64,000 bases of DNA from Arachnopeziza araneosa (lineage: Eukaryota > Ascomycota > Leotiomycetes > Helotiales > Arachnopezizaceae). The stretch spans positions 1 through 64,000 of the forward strand of contig QYAI01000028.1 in the NCBI GenBank assembly GCA_003988855.1. Reading direction: 5' to 3'. The translations under genes were made by a program, and so were the position numbers. Below are positions 1 to 12,008 of the stretch, piece by piece. Under the pieces are notes generated by a model. That model did no database searches and had not been told where the DNA came from. It worked only from the letters and a program-made list of their open reading frames with translations. The first letter of the stretch is position 1, and the number at the start of each line of letters is the position of its first letter.

Positions 1-294
1 TGGAACACGGCTTAAATTGAGCAAGAATATAGGGGAGAAAGCCTGGAATTATAGGGCTTACACGCTGTAATTTCCTGACTTTTGACCGCGACCTTCGTAG
101 TTCTTAATAGATAATTTACGGCTGCCCATTCGTTCGAATGAGGTACAGACAACGAGCTCACTTGAAGTAAAAACTTTAACTTTCAAAATCTGGAAATAAC
201 TCAGCTTATTGTAGTCTATTTCAGACATGATTTTTTTTAGAAGCGCAAATAAAATAAAGCACTTTTCAACCAATTTCGCACCCCTGTCGATACT
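1..294. other. AT-rich 3' flank of the ABC transporter
   Basis: This stretch lies downstream of the stop codon of the ABC transporter gene. A 71-codon frame on the minus strand (58-273) has no recognisable motif and looks like chance. I see no gene here. Confidence 0.5.
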
Positions 295-3200
295 CTATCC
301 CAGACCTCCTCCCATCAAAAACTCTCTATCCTGACTATCCATTACCAATTCCCAGAATGGTCCTTTTTTCTTCAACAGCTCCTCCGGTCTACCCATCTCC
401 TTAACTTCACCCTCACCCAACACCAAAATCTGATCAAAGTTCACAACCGTCCTCAATCTATGCGCAACCACAATCAACGTCCCTTTAAATTCTGCCCTGA
501 TGGTTTCCTGGATCAGCAAATCCGTCGCATTGTCTACTGCAGATGTCGCTTCATCCAACACGATGATCTTGGGCGACTGAAGCAGCACACGCGCGAGACA
601 AAGGAGCTGTCTCTGGCCTTGAGAGATATTGGCTCCACCAGTACTGATTGGCGAGTCGATTGTGAACAGAAACTCATCTTTTTTGTCGTCATGTTCGTCA
701 GCGAGGAGATGGACTTTCCGAAGAGCGGAGTTGAGTTTCTCTTCTGGGTGCAGACGGAAGTAATCGAGATTGGAACGAATGGTTCCTGAGAAGAGCACTG
801 GGTCTTGGGGTATAAATGCGATTTTCGATCGGAGCGATGATGGCTTGACGGTGGAGATGTCGATGTTGTCGATGAAGATGGTGCCGGATCGAGGTTGGAG
901 CAGGCGCAGGAGAGAAAGGGTCAATGAGGATTTCCCAGAGCCCGTTCGACCGACGATACCAACTCTTTGGCGGGCTGGAACGTCGAAGGATATATTTTTT
1001 AAGACGAGGGGAAGATTTGGGGCATAGGCGACAGAAAGATCTTTAATTTGAACGCGGCCCTGAGATGGCCAGTCTGACGGGACATCAATGCCGCTCTGAT
1101 CTTCCGCTTCAAGTTCCGTATAATTGATTACAGAACTTGCTGCTCCCATATCCGTTTCAAGAACGCCAAACTTATCGATGGCTCTAAAAATGGCCGTTGA
1201 AAATCCCATGGAGAATGTGAGCGTAAACCCAACGACAGATGGGTCGATGATATTTTTGGTTGCCAGGAGAATCATTCCCGTGCCTGTGCTGAAAGCGATA
1301 CCGACAAAAGAGAATTGGAGGCCGATCCAACGGTTAAAGATCCAGAAGTAGCGTCGACTTTTTGATAATCTGTCAATATATATGTGCATTTGCTCGATGA
1401 GATTATCTGCAGTTCCAAAGGCCCTGATGGTTGGTAGGCCTGAAGCGATGGATGTGGTGTGTTCTAGGATATCAGCCGTTGGCCCAGCATCAGCGCGTTT
1501 GATTGTTGATCTAGCTTTTATATATGCACGACTTATATGTAAACACCAGAGAAGAAGAACCAGTGTTAGAAGACTCGTGTATACAGACGTGTAGATTCTG
1601 ATATGAGTTAGTTGGCTAATCTCACAAAGGGAAAGACACACTTACCCAACACAAATAATCACCACTAGTTCAACAAGACGGTCGATAAAATCCGACATAG
1701 TTTCGAGTGCTTGATCATCAACCAGTCTTATGTCCGTAGTGAATGCCTTCAGCATCGGGCCGATAGAAGTGTTATCTAGCCAAAGGAGTGGCATCCTTAG
1801 GATCTTGGATGTCATTTGGCGAAACAGAGTTCTTGACGCACGTAGGGATCCTAAAAAGGCATGCAGGTTGAAAACACCCTCAACAACTATAGCTACTAAT
1901 GAAGTAAGAATATAAGGATACAGAAATTGCTGAAGCCCATTGTTATTTCCTAAAAGGTACTGAGCTTTTTTCGGACGTGATGAATTAATAATTCCCATAA
2001 GCCAGGTCGCCAGTGCGCTTAATAGCTGCTTGGCTATCAATCCCGACAGATATGTCGCGGCGAAAGTAAGACCACCAGCCGCGGCAAAGTACTTCTCATA
2101 TACTTTGGTATCAATCCGTGAATCGATGTATTTGGTCGGTTTAACCGCAATTCCTGTCTTGAATGATTTTTCGGGACTGTCTATTTTCAAGCTCTCCTCT
2201 TTTGAGGACGTCAAGTCACTCAGCTGTGCAAAGTTATCTACAAAGTTTTCCGGCATGTTTTCGATCAATTTAGCGTTTTCTGCATATTGGATGGTGTTAT
2301 TCTCGATTCGAACGATATATTTTGATTTCGGAAGACACAATGAGACCTGATGTGTGACCAAAATTCTCGTCCGGCCTTCCCCGAGATCTCCAGTAAGCGC
2401 CTCAAAAATCTCTTTTGATACGTGAGAGTCGAGGGCTGAGAAGATGTCGTCAAGAACTAATAGCTTGGCGTGCGAATAAAGAGCTCTAGCAAAAGCAAGT
2501 CGAGCTCGCTGCCCTCCACTGAGTTTGACGCCTCGTAAGCCGATTAGAGTGTCATCCCCCTTTGATAGGGCTGAAAGATCGGGTCGGAGTGCAGAAGCTG
2601 TAAGCACTTTTCCATACCGATCTTCATCGTAAGAATTTCCAAAGAGTATGTTTTCTTTGACGGTGGCATTTTGGAGCCATGGTGTTTGAGAAACAAATGC
2701 AACAGGGTGGCCATCAGCTGCAGAAGGGGCTTTGATAGTACCGCCGAGGAGATCAACCTCTCCAATTATAGCAGCTAGTAACAAACTCTTTCCAGAACCT
2801 GTTTTCCCTGAAATCACACTAAGTTCTCCTACAGGAAATTCGAGGTTTATCCCGTGGAGTGAGAAACGGCGAGAAGAGTTCTTTTCTTGAGTAGTTCCAT
2901 CCTCGATCACATCAGAAGGCCAGGCGATAGAAGAATTCTGAAATATAATTTGACCGGATGGGCTAGAGTTCAGAATCTTGTTCTGTTCTGGTCTCCGAAG
3001 GAAATCCTCAATACGTTTTGAATTCAACCTGGCACCGAAGTAATCCAGGAGGACGATAGGAACAAAACCGAGAGTTCCTTCGAGATGCGGAAACACTTCT
3101 ATCATGGGAAAAATAATCGAAGGTGTAATGGCGCCATGAAGATATGCATAAGCACTGATAGAAGCCGCAGCAACAAAGAATGGAGATGCAACACGCCAGA

Positions 3201-4629
3201 CGGACCTAAAGTTACTCGTGTAGAAGTAGTGGCGTATATGAATGATCTCCTCTTGTCGAAAAGACTCGATATGCTCTTCCCATTGAGCCTCGAGAGCAGA
3301 GAATTTTATCTGACGAAGTGAATATAAAGCTTCAGACACTACTTTCGTCCTCTTGTCGCGCGCAATAGTAATAGCCTTTTTTGCATCTCGTTGTTGTCGC
3401 ATGACGAACATATGTATCGGTACAAAGAGAACAGTTATTGTTAATCCAACGAGAGTACTCTGCCATCCAACGAGATTAAGGAGAAAGAACACGGCGAAGA
3501 GAAATTTGACAAGAGCAGCTGGGATGATGTAGCCAACGGCTGTAAACTTACCGAGCGACATTGTGTCTGATGAGATAAGGCTGACAGCTTCAGGCTTGTA
3601 TGAAGCAGCCTTAGCACTAGTATCTTTCTTATTCTCCTTGGAGTCTTTTCTTCTCAATGCTTTTTGGAAAATTGACATGATCAGCTGCGCCCGCACTGGA
3701 ACTCCCATCTCCGACCACTGTACCCAAATCAAGTGATAGTGTATGATATTCTGACAGATGGAGAAAATGGTAATGCCTATTAACCAGATCCAAGCATCAG
3801 TTGTTCGGCTATCATTATTTTCCAAGCTTTTGAGCAATCTCATAACACAATATGGTGAGCCGAAAGTCACGAGTGCTCGAAAAAACATGAGGCACCATTG
3901 TTTGGCAAATCCGAGGTAGCGGTCGTACAAAATCCGATTCCATAATGTGGGTTCTGGAAATTTTAGAATAATTAATGGTTGATTCTTTGATCTAGTAGAA
4001 TAATCCAACACAGGAAGCTCGTCAAGCGTAGCAGGTCTACCAGCAAGAGTCATTGCGCTTGTGCACCATTGCATTGAAAATTTGGTGAAAGCAGAGGCGC
4101 TTTTTTCAATATCTACGGGTCTTCCACCAACTGTAAATAGATAAGGCCGGCGAGGAATGAATATTTGAATGGCTGCCACAGCGGCCGAGATGCATAGTTG
4201 AAAGGTAGCTGATGACCAGGCGAAGACAGGCTTCTCGGCAGTCGAGTTTATATCGACAAGAATCGAAGCTGCGATGAAAATTGAGAGCAGTGAGCCTCGG
4301 AGACCAGCGTTGTATATTCTCACAGGAACATCTTTCCACAGCAGCCCAATACTGTGTAATGCCAGAAGCAGCTAAATTTCAGGTCAGCTCGGTAAGTAAA
4401 CGAGGATGGATTGGTGTGTCAGCAAAAAACATACCCACAACAATTTGATCCAACCCAAACGATCTGATTCACTCAGAAATACTAAATCATAAGGGTTGTT
4501 TGCATGTGAGATTGCGATTCCGTATCCTGAGCATGATAAAAAGCAAATCGTATATGTCAAAGTTCGTATCCGAATATCATATGCGGACTGAGACTGTGGT
4601 GTGGCGATGCCATCTTCGTCCGAGTACAT
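295..4629 (-). CDS. ABCC-family (MRP-like) ABC transporter
   Basis: Full-length ATP-driven membrane exporter of the multidrug-resistance-protein type; the substrate cannot be told from sequence. Exons 4629-4435, 4371-1646 and 1597-295 join to 1,407 aa. The introns are 63 nt (GTATGT...TAG) and 48 nt (GTAAGT...CAG). Order: short hydrophobic N-terminal segment, TMD1, NBD1, TMD2, NBD2. NBD1 has Walker A GKTGSGKS (about residue 586), signature LSGGQ and a Walker B ending LDD, the usual non-catalytic form in ABCC NBD1. NBD2 has Walker A GRTGSGKS (about 1190), signature ISQGQRQ and a canonical VLDEATSAVD. This asymmetry is characteristic of ABCC exporters. Many fungal homologues sit at vacuolar or plasma membranes (family knowledge). 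A second ABCC gene lies 28 kb away with a very different intron density. Confidence 0.93.
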
Positions 4630-5416
4630 TTCGCTTTCTTGTTGACTGTTAGAGCTTATAATTGATTCTCAATTATTGACTGGGAGAGGAAAGTGTTTTA
4701 TAATTGAGAGATGAGAATTGCGTCGGCCGACTGAACGCATGCATAAATCCACCCAGCAGGGATGAGGTACAGATGCAAGGACCGGGTGTCAGAGGGGTTT
4801 TAGCGTCCGGAAACCAATGTGACTATCTCAATTATATCCTAAAGACTGGGATACCAAGAATGACTGATAGGGTAAGGGTCGGAGGCACCGCATCAACCGA
4901 TTAGCCCTTGACTTGAAATGGAAGGTGACAAGCTATTGACTCTTTTGAACCATATCAAAGACGTGCGATAACTTCAAAGAGTAGTCGTAATAGGTGACAG
5001 AAGTATATCGTTAAGAATATAAAAGACTATGGAATAGAGAGAGACGGTGTAGCAAGAGTAAGCTTACGTTAGATCACATGACCTTAACTTTATTCCTCAG
5101 CGAACGCAGAATCACTATTCTTATCTTATATGAAGCTCATAATACTGGTTTGAATGTTGGCCAATACAAAGACTTGTATCAAAATTCAGTTTTAATTAGT
5201 GATCTCGTGTTGCGATCACGTGATGGCTGCCTAATCAATTCCCGCTCTTCCCCAGCCTTACAGCTCTCTGCCTAGCAACACAAACCTAGCTTACCTTGAA
5301 AGGCTTTTTGATAAAGAGATCAACTATCCAAAACTGAGCTCAGAGCCTTCTGTCGAAATCTGCTTCACCAATGAACACCACAGCCTCACCTCATCTTCCA
5401 AAACACACAATCAACC
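4630..5416. promoter_or_regulatory. Divergent intergenic region, ABC transporter / GDSL hydrolase
   Basis: No gene is recognised in these 787 bp between two divergent starts, so it should hold both promoters. It contains a palindromic ATCACGTGAT at about 5215-5224, an E-box-like core of the kind bound by bHLH factors; function is inferred. Short open frames here (4704-4904, 5078-5275) have no motifs. Confidence 0.4.
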
Positions 5417-6144
5417 ATGCCTCGCAACACCAGCACGCACACTTTACCTGATATCTCAATACTCTGCTTCGGCGACTCTTTAACCGAAGGTTATTCCCAA
5501 TATGGCTCAAAATTCACGCCCTACTCTACTACACTCTCGAGTAGCCTAGCAAGTAGCCGTCTTGGTGCCACCAATGCCATCAAGGTCACGACTGACGGAG
5601 TGAGCGGACAGCTCGTCACAAATGGGTTTCAACGACGAATGGAGCGATTATTGTCTACGGAGCCTTTTGATTGGGTCATTTTCCTAGGCGGAACGAATGA
5701 TCTAGGGTGGGGAAGGAGCGTCGATAGCATCTGGGAAATGATTGAAGAGATCACGAAGATGGCTTTGACGGCTGGGAGCAAGGTGCTCCTTTTGACCATT
5801 CCTGAGTGCGAAGTTAGGAACAAAACACTGGATGGGAAGAGGAATGAATTGAATGGGTTGATTAGGGAGGATGAGAGGGACGGGGTGTGAGTTTGCTTAA
5901 TTTCATCTTGAGTTGAGATGGAGAGAGGCTAATTCATAATTTCAGCTACATGTTGGATCTTTGGAAGGATATTCCATATCACGATATGGAGGAGAAAGAG
6001 AGGGATGTAATCTGGGATGATGGACTGCATTTTACGGAGGAGGGGTATAAGAGGATTGGAAAGCTGGTTGCTGAGAAATTGGTTGAGATTATTGGAGGCG
6101 AGGCAGAAGTAGACGAATCGGAAGACAAGAAAGAGGCCGAGTAA
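5417..6144 (+). CDS. GDSL-like/SGNH esterase-lipase family hydrolase
   Basis: Predicted serine hydrolase of the SGNH superfamily acting on ester bonds; substrate unknown. Exons 5417-5886 and 5946-6144 (59-nt GTGAGT...CAG intron) give 222 aa. Block I is FGDSLTEGY with nucleophile Ser21. A block III GGTND follows near residue 95. The C-terminal DDGLHF supplies the Asp-x-x-His pair of block V. With all three signatures in order the enzyme should be catalytically competent. There is no clear signal peptide, so it is probably intracellular. The C-terminus is acidic and charged. The start is the first ATG after a pyrimidine-rich leader (CAACC before ATG). Confidence 0.88.
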
Positions 6145-6387
6145 TAATCTCTTATGAATTTTGATACTTTTAGAAGAAATTTAGGGATGCCAAAGTTTGT
6201 GGCCAAGGTCGGTAGACGGAGCTGCACAATAGATAGAATTTGACTCTGCAATTACTAGACTGCCAGAAAGAAATACAAATTTCCAATCTTCGAACGCTGA
6301 ATGAACGAAATCACGCCCCCTGAACCCTCTATGTTGCCAGTTAGCTTGATTCAAACACGCCCGAGGAAGATGTTCGACTTACACTTC

Positions 6388-8724
6388 TCATTCAAAAACC
6401 AACTCTTCAAGTAGCGAACCATCTTCCGACTCCCACTCTTTATCCCAAGCCTGCCCTTCCATGATACCATAAACACAAGCTGGAGCAATCATTCGATAAT
6501 GACCATTTTCGAGAGGTCGAATGATCATCGGAACATTAAGACCAGCAAGTAGAGCTATGTGGTCTCCTTCACGAACAGAATGAGGAGCCATACCTAAGCT
6601 ATTTGTATTACTCGTTCGGAACAGTGTCTGATACACTAGTCTAGATCCGATGGCGTAATGTAGTGCGGCTTGGTTTTGGTTGCGGCAAATTCTCTCCAAT
6701 ATTTTGAATTCTGGGGTTTGAATTACTGAGGAAACCCTCGAAGAACTCAAAATCTTTCGAATCGCGCGTAAATCTTTCATTTGGTGATCTGCAGCCCAGA
6801 TTATCCCGTCGCTGGAGACATCTGGTGAAGGATCTGGGCCTGGTGTTGAGCTCTCATCCAGACCTGCTTCCATGATGGTTGTCCTCAATCCATTCCAGTC
6901 ACCTACTTCTGCAATATGGCTGGTGGCCCCAGGACCACCTTGCATATAACATTTAAAGCAGTATATAAATTCATGGTAGGCATCCTCTCTCATTTGTGTG
7001 GCGGGACTTGTCGAGAACATAAACGACATTAAGCTCCGTAATACATGGATTTGCCACACTTCAAGAATGGATTTACTCAGATCTGGAGCCGCCGTCAAAA
7101 AGTTTTTCCAAGTTTTTTCTCTAGGTTGGAGATTACGTGACAAAGTGAATAACTTTTTCGTTGCCCCTAGTCTTTCAAGCTCACGTACCATGGCAACTCC
7201 AGCACACACAAGCACCTTGTCAAGAACTTTGCCTCGACACAACAACAATGCATCGTTATTAGAGAAAGAGTACACTGGCTTTGATCGGCCCGAAGCAACA
7301 TAGGACGAGTTGAAGGGTCGATGAGGCCAGGTGCCTTCACCAAAGTCCGGCGACCAGGATGAAAGGCCTGAAGTACGATCTAGCCCGTTGAGATATTTCA
7401 ATATACCAAGTTGCTTCTCATGGAGTATTATCGCCTTTGTCGTCTCTCTGTAGACTGTTTCGGTGGTCTTGTTGTAGTTTGGAGTTGGCAATGGTATGCC
7501 AGCAATTTTCAAAAATGAGTATATTGCAAAGACTTTGTCGCGAGGGTCTTGAGAAAGATAACGTCGAGTGGACCCCAAAAGGCTCCTGAACTGCATTGGA
7601 GATCTCGAAGCTCTTGCTACTGGATCTAGATCATAAAAAACCTCAAAGTTCCTATGAATTCTCCTGAAGTAAACTAATAGAACAGGATTTTTTCTAGAGG
7701 ATTTTTCTATTATATCAAGCGCATGAAGGATTCCTCGATAATCGATCATGATCTCGTCGCGGTGGAGCACGGCAGATTTACTCAGAACAACCTCCTGTAT
7801 AACCCATACTCGCTTAAACCATGGTATAACAGTATCTAGATATTTTAAATCTATTACATATTAGCATTTCGATTTTTGACTACTTGAGAGATCTCATAGA
7901 GCTGTGCAAAAGTATCAAATATTCAAGCTTAAAGCGTATTTTGCTATCCTGTAAGAAGTGATTGACTACGTACCCTTTACATCCTGCTTGAGAACAGTCT
8001 TTATGACTTCGGCTTCATTTTCACTTTCACATGCGGATTTACTTAGATCTGCTAGGAATTTCAGCATAGAAATTTTGCTATTCTTTAGTGGTGCTATCCG
8101 GTCGGTCCCAAGCCAAACCCATACTTGAGCTGCTGTTCCATAAACATCTCCCATCATCTGTACCTGATAATTCCTTTCGAGTACTGCTGCTTCAAATTGA
8201 TTGATACAGATTGCGTCGATCCACAACAGAACACTCTTATCTTGCTTCGGTCGAAAATGCTTCAAAGCAGCTTCGCAGTTGATTGTAATTAGAAGCATTT
8301 GGCCTTCGCAGAGTACCTCTTGACTTGGAGTCTGGCCTTCCCAGCAGTACGAGATTGCGTAGTAATCTGGTGGCGAATCAAGGGAAATCTCTAGGATCTT
8401 GAAACTAAGGATTTCATCGTATGAGTCGGAGCCATGTACTTCAAGGGCTCTTATGTTTCGTTCGCCTGTAAGTGGTTGATAGATGTATAGTGGCGGCTCG
8501 ATTTGTAGACTAGTTGTAGATAGGACGTCAAATTCGACGGGCTGAGAATCTGGTCGAAGTGATGGTTTAGTGTATGAGGCCGTATGAGGTTTTCTTCCAG
8601 ATGAGGCGTCAACTCTGAAGGGCTTAGAGTCTACTAGGGGCGACGACTGAATAACTGAGCTGCTTTGAGACTCTTTGGAAAATCTGCTGAAATATTTGCT
8701 GAGACGAGAGAATTTCCCCATCAC
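6388..8724 (-). CDS. HET-domain (heterokaryon incompatibility) protein
   Basis: Member of the fungal HET family, whose known members trigger cell death on non-self fusion; a specific role here is not shown. Exons 8724-7974 and 7850-6388, joined across a 123-nt intron (GTACGT...AATAG, branch GCTAAT), give 737 aa. The domain spans about residues 120-300: YYAISYCWEG, then LWIDAICINQ, ERNYQVQMMGDVYG, WVWLG and, just after the intron, PWFKRVWVIQEVVLSK. These are the conserved HET blocks in the right order. The first 100 residues are Ser-rich and low in complexity. The C-terminal 450 residues have no named domain but look like the usual HET tail. Several acceptors are possible; the one chosen is in phase and restores the conserved WVIQE block. 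Confidence 0.9.
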
Positions 8725-9176
8725 AACGGCGGCAGGCCTTGCAGAGGCACAACAAGGCTGAGACTAGAGCGGTTAGGAATATCGGCCTTGTTCATATATG
8801 CCTCGCGAAACAGCGCTGCAAGATTAGAGCTGAACTTTGACAGCCGACTGAGACAGGTATGAATTGATTGCGGAGCTGTGCTGATGGTTGACTTGTCCAG
8901 TACTCTTCTTCAGTTATCTTGGGCAGCCATTTGTTAGCTTACTTTGGATGCGATTAGTCAGCATCGCCGCGCTGCTTAAGCGTAAACAGCACGTGCTACG
9001 TAGGTAAGTTTGCTTGTAACACATTTTTCAATTAGTATTTCCTACGCTTTTTACAAGTTACATTATTATTTGCATGTTTAGTCGATTTTTTCACACGATA
9101 AATGTAACAAGCAGCGAATGGAAATATCACGTGGCTAGGCGGATGTCATGTGGCCGAAACAAGGGCAAATTCGGAG
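8725..9176. other. Promoter region of the HET gene; no gene seen
   Basis: Upstream flank of the HET gene. It contains CACGTG hexamers at about 8990 and 9128 and grades into AT-rich DNA. No coding signal was recognised. Confidence 0.4.
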
Positions 9177-9377
9177 TCAATTCGGCCTAGGAGTAGAGAG
9201 ACGCTCATTATTAAGGGTTGGTAGACTCAGGTACCCTCGTTGACTGACTTCAGCATCTGATATATATATTTCGCTAACTTCACCGTCGCTGACTGCTCGT
9301 CCTCCCGAGTCGAGTATATGAATCTGGGTACCCAGATTGGGCCACCAATTGACACAGTTTCCCCAGTTATGAGGCAC
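9177..9377 (-). pseudogene. Relic of an adenylation (NRPS-like/AMP-binding) domain
   Basis: A 66-codon frame reads like the core of an adenylate-forming domain around motifs A7/A8: NLGTQIHILDSGGRAVSDGE, then EIYISDAEVSQRGYL and LNNERL. This parallels the usual pattern (G-x-x-hhhhD, GEhYI-G, vaRGYhN-pxxTxxRF) seen in NRPSs. The usual GEL is changed to SEI. No other adenylation, condensation or carrier motifs were found in the AT-rich flanks, so this is a decayed fragment, not a gene. The call rests on pattern memory alone. Confidence 0.45.
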
Positions 9378-10215
9378 CCATCTTAGTAAGTCTTCTTTTT
9401 CTTAAGAATCTATTTAGCTAAGTAATCTTCTTGCAATTTTGATATTCTCCGCTGATTTTCCGCTGCAATTGAATAGGCCCTAGTACCGAGAATGCGATCT
9501 CTGAGGGTCGAGAAGAGTACCTCCTACTCCTTAGCAGCGCTTTTATAGACTTGCTATTTGCAACATCCTGAGCAGCTAAAATCAAGTTGTCTTTCGTATA
9601 TCAAGCCATAATTAGCCTAAGATTCGAAATCATAAGTTTAAAGCAATTCGAATTAGAATTCAATTTAATAATGAATAAAAGGTGGAGTAGCGTTCTGCAG
9701 ATTCGCTTATTTTTGGGTGATCGGAATGGGGGTGCATGGACTTAGCCCCGATCAGCGTTCCGAACCGTATAATTGGATTTCAGAATATGGAGTTAATATG
9801 TAAGGGCTGGGGTGACCCAATTTGAAGATCCTTGCTCGCGCATTTCCCTGAAACGCTCTTTACCTAGCTATTCAATAACAGATCCTTCAACATGGCTCGT
9901 GAATTCAGTACCGAATCACATCGGCACATATAACCACACGTATTACTCGTATTACTCGTATTACTCGTAATACGTGATAAGAAGCATTTATTGAAAGGTT
10001 ATAAAATCATCCAAATTATTACTGGCGCGCTTGTGACGTTAGAAGCTCAGCGTAAAGGGAATAGAGCGCTGTTAGATGAGGTTAAAAGTAATACCTTTCC
10101 GACGGAAGCATCATTCCCACTGCCTTTAAGGCTACTTCGGCAAACTTTCCAAACAAAATAATATTAGATAACTAGCTGATATCGCCAATGCCCTTTAAAA
10201 GATCAGAGGATTCAG
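9378..10215. other. AT-rich eroded tract with a 9-bp tandem repeat
   Basis: No gene was recognised. The tract is AT-rich with many stops on both strands, consistent with decayed sequence. It contains three exact copies of TATTACTCG (9941-9967) flanked by the inverted pair CACGTATTA (9937-9945) and TAATACGTG (9968-9976). Confidence 0.5.
9937..9976. repeat. Tandem 9-mer (x3) inside a 9-bp inverted repeat
   Basis: Exact repeats of TATTACTCG at 9941-9949, 9950-9958 and 9959-9967. The outer arms CACGTATTA and TAATACGTG are perfect reverse complements, so the block could form a small hairpin. No function is claimed. Confidence 0.75.
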
Positions 10216-11276
10216 ATGACTAAAGCTAGGTGGGTAATAAAAGCTCGATCCACCCCTGAAGACTTCGACTTGAATAAGATGCCTGGCGCGAAGAGCCGAT
10301 GGGATGAGTTTATATCGCTACAGCAAACCCATGCTCTTCAGATCCACAGCACTGGACAGTTCCTCCCATACTATCGGTACTTTCTTCACGTCCATGAGGC
10401 TCTACTGGCAGAATGTGGATACACTGGCGGACTGCCGTAAGTAGCACATCTCACCTTACTGCCCGGCCACCTATATACATAGCTGATTTACATTCTCCAA
10501 AGATGGTGGGATGCAACTAAGGATGCTGGCAAGTTCTCTGCAGCGAAAGTTTTTAACACTACGCTCGGGTTTGGCGGCGATGGTCAAGGCGCCAACAACT
10601 GCGTGATGAATGGACCTTTCGCTAATGCAACTATCAACATCGGACAAGACTTTCTGACCCAACCTCGCTGTGTCAACCGTAAGATTACAGATGTGCTCAG
10701 CACAGGTTGTAGCGCCGCTCAAGTTGCCACTGCCCAAAGTAGCACAAACTGCACAGCTACCTGGCTCGCTATCTACATGGGGCCACATCTCTATGGCCAT
10801 ATGTCACTATCCATGATGGTACGTCTCTCCTTGTCTGAAGCTAATCGACCATGCAATCCCCAACCAAAAAAAACCACGAAAGGGGGGTGAGTTTGACAAT
10901 GACTTGACTAAAATAGTGACTCCATCACCTCCACAGGTGACCTACTCTTCATGATACACCAGGGCTTCGTGGACAAGATGTGGTGGGGCTGGCAGAGCAA
11001 GGACCTGACCAAGCGGCTCACGGACATGGGCGGCCCCAACGCGCAAGACCCGGCTGTCGGCTTCATCGAGTTTGGCGGCGGCATCGAGGCCAGTCCAAGA
11101 TGTGGGGAAAGCCCACGGCGGCCATGCTGGCCTTGACACCGGATCCCACGGCCGGTGACAACGGCAACACCACCGCGCTGGGCTACCAGCTCTCGTCGCT
11201 GGGGATCATCCCGAGTGCAACGGTCAGAGATGTCATGGATATCGCGGGGGGCTATCTCTGCTATGATTATGTTTAG
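10216..11276 (+). pseudogene. Degraded tyrosinase (copper monooxygenase) gene
   Basis: Resembles fungal secreted tyrosinases. The probable first segment 10216-10436 has TGQFLPYYRYFLHVHE and AECGYTGG. A 66-nt intron leads to 10503-10818, which has DATKDAGKF, TGFGGDG-like LGFGGDGQ, NGPF and GPHLYGH. Then 10937-11100 has GDLLFMIHQGFVDKMWW, and 11100-11276 has SLGIIPSATV and the family's usual end GGYLCYDYV. Damage: the copper-ligand His of the LPxHR motif is Tyr, the second His of the HH motif is Gln, the last two segments are in different frames (break near 11090-11105), the third segment does not join in phase from the strong GTACGT donor at 10819, and no signal peptide or N-terminus is visible. 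The 3' part is markedly GC-rich compared with the 5' part. Confidence 0.7.
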
Positions 11277-12008
11277 TCTAGGATATGTAAATCTGAAAAT
11301 ATAAAATTTAGGTCAGATCAGGTACACTGTTCCACTTAGCGTTGTTTAAGCCGATCAAATATCGAGAACTAGTGCTTTGCTTAAACTATATAACTCAATA
11401 CTTTCTCTTCCTTCTACCTAGCCTTGTTTAGTTCTAGCCTTTTGTAGTCTTACATCAAACACTAATAGTTACCTACTTTGTAATCCTGTATTGATTATTA
11501 GCTCTAGGTTTCTACAAGCCTCAACAGCAGTACCCTATCATTCCGGGTCTGCTTTGATACCATCCGTATTTCCCCAATCTGAGATTTTAGGACCCATGCA
11601 TCCTCGTACCTTTAGGCTACTTCTACGGCACTAGTATGACAGTCCGATATTTCAAAAAATTAAATCTTCAATTTCAATAGCCTTTAGTGTCGCGAGATTC
11701 CTAAAGTTTATCAGGGAATTTTCATTGACACGTTTCACGAAGAGTGAGGAAAGGTCAGTAACAAGTAGTGTCGAATTCTTCTAGATAATAAGATTAACGC
11801 CTAGTGAATACTGAAGACCATGGTCTAGCCCAGAATTGTTCTACTTCCTGGAATATCAACCGAAGCTATGAAACCTCTATCTTTTCGGGCCGGAACCTGA
11901 CTTGTCATCCCGCAAACGTTGATTTTCGCGTTGAATGAGCTCGAAAAATTGATCCAGTGTACACAGAGTTGTCTCGAGTGTTGATTGATGTTCAAGTCCC
12001 CGAACACC
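11277..12008. other. Intergenic AT-rich tract
   Basis: Lies between the tyrosinase relic and the convergent membrane-protein gene. A 68-codon minus-strand frame (11825-12031) overlaps the end of the neighbouring gene and has no motif. No gene is supported. Confidence 0.45.

Noticed and set aside
10216..11276. An intact tyrosinase gene
   Set aside because: A forced join using a 30-nt intron at 10887-10916 is in phase, but it inserts a low-complexity segment, keeps the lost copper ligands and still meets the frame break near 11090-11105.
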